A DNA stretch of 64,000 nt, from contig OX637291.1 in NCBI GenBank assembly GCA_951799445.1, positions 8,434,501-8,498,500 on the forward strand, written 5' to 3'. The position numbers and the translations under genes were made by a program. Below the pieces are notes generated by a model. It was not told where the DNA came from. It made no database searches and was given only the letters and a program-made list of their open reading frames with translations. Below, one piece after another: positions 61,162-64,000 of this stretch (position 1 is the stretch's first letter; the number at the start of each line of letters is the position of its first letter). This stretch comes from Pseudisothecium myosuroides. Its lineage: Eukaryota; Streptophyta; Bryopsida; Hypnales; Lembophyllaceae.

Positions 61162-63263
61162 TTACATTCTAGGAACTAAACGTAAGAATTTTGGTTGTAA
61201 AACACTTCCAACTATCAGTTTTTTTTCATTCCTGGTACTAACTTTAGAAGCTTTCCCTTCTGCATTGACAATCCAAAATTCACACTCTTTGTTTAATGGT
61301 AGTTCTGTTTGAACATTAATCTCTTGACGAACATCAGAGAATGTCCATTTGACACCTACCTCAAGGTTGAATCTTCTTCCCTCTAGCTCATAAAGTATAG
61401 TCACCATTTCCACAACCTCATGTTGATCTATCGCCTCCCAGCTCATATTTGACGCACATCTCTTGAACCTGTTGTAAACAAAGTTGGCATACAAAGTTCA
61501 TCAACCAAGGTGGTACCGGAATCGTAAAGAATCTCTCTGCACAACTGTCTTCACGATGTCTACTCCTATGGTCATCTTTTTGTCCCAACCTTTGTCCATT
61601 ATAGATGAATATAAGTCATTGGATGCTTGCACCTTGATCACATACATCATAGCAGTCTTATACATATGAGTAGCGCAATAGAACAGGTCTACAAAGACAC
61701 AAAATGGCAAAAACCATGACAAATGAGTGTGCTTGGATCTGATGGTTGGGCGCATGACATTCTGAAAGTCAAGCCAAAATTTCGCTCTGAAAGACTCCGT
61801 TGTAGACATATCAAGTAACAGCCACTCAGGTGAACTAAAATCAGGGAGTGGGATTGGTATAACTTGGCCATACTCTGCTGTGAAACTCGAGGAATGTAAT
61901 GAGCATTGTAGAAAAAGACACTACTTTCAAGCAGTTCCTTGTGCGATCGATTCCCTCTTGTCAACTCCCCAATCTCGGCATGCAGAACAACGATAACTCC
62001 CAGAATGGACTTCGGGTTTATCCAATCGAAGTAATTGGAAAGATACAAATCTGTTGAGTTCACAAAGCGCAATTCAGTCAATCACAAATCTTAAAAACAT
62101 GCACCAAGTTGTTGAAACGATTTCAGAGCAATTGATTTCAGAACAATCAACAAATCATGATGCTAAAACTCACGCCTAGAATATGAATACCACAATTTAA
62201 AAACAACCTCAACAGTATCTAACAACTACGAGTGATACCTGGCTTACAAATTTTAGGAACTCATGCCGACCTCAGCCACAATTAAATAAGTCTTGTGATA
62301 TAGAATACAAACTCTGACACTGTAGCCGACAATAGACAATTCCTAGAACAGAGAGGAGCGATAAGCTTTTCTACTCAAACAGCGTGCCACTGGTCTCCAA
62401 ATAGATAGAGTTACCTTGTAAACCTCCAGAGCTGTCAGGCAAACATAAGCTTCACAAAGAGATACCAGTAGACATGTACAAAGCAAGGAAAGGATTTCTT
62501 TTCCAAAGCCAATTTCCATCCTAACATTCAAATTCTCTGGTTTCCCAAACAAATCAAATCCATCATACATGTTTCACAACTTTGGCATGGATCTGAGGAG
62601 GATTGAAATAAAAAATCATGCATAGTGACAAAAGAATAGCGGCTCTGCCACCTTTGGACTGACGAAAGAAACTCGACTGTTTTGAAAATGGGCATCATTG
62701 CTGCACATGGTGTGGCAGATGGCCCTTCAATGGGCCAACATACTACAAAATATGCCTAGCTCTGTCAGTAGTGACAGTGAACAATGCGAAAATAAGGATG
62801 CTGGAGGCTCGAAATTTTCAAGCCTTCAATTCAAAGACTGTCCCGTCCTTTCTCTATCATTGTGGTCACTGTTTCAACAGCTTGGTGGAAACCCTAATAT
62901 GAACTAAACAAGAACATATACAAATCTGAAATACATGAACTGGAGATAGGAGTTTAGTAAGCTACATACAATTACACTGGGCTCCCAAAAGCGGTACTGC
63001 TGGGTCAAGATCAAGTTGTCGAAGCATGTAGGCGTGTTGCACCCAAACACCAGAAAGCGTTCCACTCGTCATTCTAAATTGGACAATCTTTGCTTTGTAT
63101 GCACCAACCACACTCGTGGAACCATGTTTTTTTGCATCCTTCCCGTGCTCACCTCTCTTCTCTAGCATTAGGGTGACCCACGAATTTACCTCTACTTTGC
63201 TTGGAATATCGTTTCCATCACTACCTTAAATTGTATTGTAGAGAATAACTAATTGAGCTGAGC
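61162..63263 (-). CDS. Convergent minus-strand coding pieces in the 8.3 kb element, function unknown
   Basis: Minus-strand open pieces lie at 63263-62962 (WVTLMLEKRGEHGKDAKKHG, TLSGVWVQHAYMLRQLDLDP; one TAA near its start), 62570-62343, 62081-61830 shifting frame into 61809-61501 (SFRAKFWLDFQNVM), and 61494-61162 (FNLEVGVKWTFSDVRQEI, ending FLRLVPRM then stop). They run toward the plus-strand transposase-like gene, and their stop is only 7 bp from its stop. They are probably exons of one gene; I could not prove the splice joins. No family recognised; the last piece could be a small ubiquitin- or PB1-like fold, by look only. Confidence 0.35.
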
Positions 63264-63552
63264 TACAAGGACTCATCTTTGCCTTCTACAAGAAAAGAAA
63301 GAGCAACAAAGCATAGAAACCCTGAAGAAGAGGAAAAAAAATCAAGCCTCAAGGCACAGAAGTCGAGGTGCCAAACTTCACGCAAAACCCAAACTTCCCG
63401 CTCTAAGCAAAGACCCTAATTGGACGACATACACAGCTGCACGATGATCATCTAGTTGTATCGTATTTTTTCAGTCGCGGGTTGTCCAAAATAAGGAATC
63501 GGGCGGGTTGTAGTTGTTGAGGCCTTTGAGTGGGCCCATTCCTTGCCTAATG

Positions 63553-64000
63553 AGATTCAAATAGCAAAATTTGTAGAAATAAGTAAGAGCTTTGTCAAAA
63601 ACTTCACTAATAAAGGGCAAATATTGGAAGGATTTAGAATTGGTGGCCAACATGACTATGGTAGTATGTAAAATTGTGCAACCTTTTGGCACTTGCTTCC
63701 AAAAATTAGCAAGAGTTAGTGCAACACATGAATCGCACCATTTGGCATTCATATTTACAAATATCAAAATACTTTTAACACTACCTATATACATTGCATA
63801 TTCACTATTCATTCACTACTTAAACATCTTTTCAAATCTAGATCTAATGCTTTTATGATTCTCTTAAACTTGAAAGGACATGACAATTTTGTTCACAATG
63901 AAGACATAACAAATTGTAAAATAATTGCAAGGCTACAAAACCAAAATCATCTTTAATTCATGTAACTGTAAATGAATCATTTTAGATGAAAAAAACATTT
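63553..64000. repeat. Right half of the dispersed repeat split by the 8.3 kb element
   Basis: It continues the repeat whose left half is 55136-55212; the contiguous copy is at 48737-49255. Shared blocks include AAGAGCTTTGTCAAAAACTT, AACTTGAAAGGA and CTACAAAACCAAAATCATC. The 113- and 88-codon ORFs here are within the repeat. Confidence 0.75.

Larger units (their letters stand above)
55213..63552. mobile_element. 8.34 kb terminal-inverted-repeat DNA transposon of unassigned class
   Basis: The left terminus (55213-55233) and the right terminus (63532-63552) are inverted copies matching at 19 of 21 positions, with core AGGSAAGGAAYGGGCCC preceded by CATT. The element separates two halves of a dispersed repeat that are contiguous at 48737-49255, so both borders are fixed independently of the termini. 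Joining the flanks gives AAAAGTTA then AGATTCAAATAG, matching AAAAATTA then AGAGACAAAAAA of the unoccupied copy; no clear target duplication remains. The interior is visibly less AT-rich than the flanking DNA and holds a plus-strand transposase-like gene (about 56.1-61.15 kb), convergent minus-strand coding pieces (61.16-63.26 kb), tandem 31 bp repeats and a large palindrome. Frameshifts suggest that this copy is inactive. Confidence 0.8.

Overview
The window is nuclear DNA of a land plant that makes swimming sperm (bryophyte, lycophyte or fern grade; I cannot place it more closely). Plant-type genes (methionine gamma-lyase, a secreted class III peroxidase, a plastid-type Nudix hydrolase, an L-type lectin receptor kinase relic) share the window with a spliced axonemal dynein heavy chain, which seed plants without flagellate sperm lack. 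Genes carry spliceosomal introns, and intergenic DNA is full of small inverted-repeat transposons.

Layout. 1-3.6 kb: dispersed repeats and a tandem array of about 247 bp units. 4.2-5.5 kb: intronless, GC-rich methionine gamma-lyase (+). 7.3-8.9 kb: broken lectin receptor kinase (-). 13.1-15.9 kb: three-exon class III peroxidase (+) with an in-frame stop in its signal peptide. 16-24.8 kb: gene-poor, including one transposon nested in another. 24.9-27.5 kb: seven-exon Nudix hydrolase (-). From about 27.8 kb the DNA becomes strongly AT-rich. 33.2-53.8 kb: 21 exons of a dynein heavy chain (+), from the N-terminus to the AAA4 P-loop, with a 200 bp assembly gap, one frameshift and two GC-AG introns; the stalk, AAA5 and AAA6 are absent from the window. 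Several TTAA-bounded and TA-bounded elements sit in its introns.

55.2-63.55 kb: an 8.34 kb element with 21 bp terminal inverted repeats (19 of 21 matching). It interrupts a dispersed repeat whose uninterrupted copy lies at 48.7-49.25 kb, so the insertion can be read directly. It carries a decayed plus-strand gene with a transposase-like layout that I cannot assign to a named superfamily, a convergent minus-strand set of unknown coding pieces, and a 102 bp-arm palindrome. This is the strongest candidate for something undescribed. The same repeat families occur beside the GC-rich plant genes and inside the AT-rich dynein gene, so both parts belong to one genome.

Gene models were built by hand from reading frame, splice consensus and family resemblance; no alignment or database search was run.
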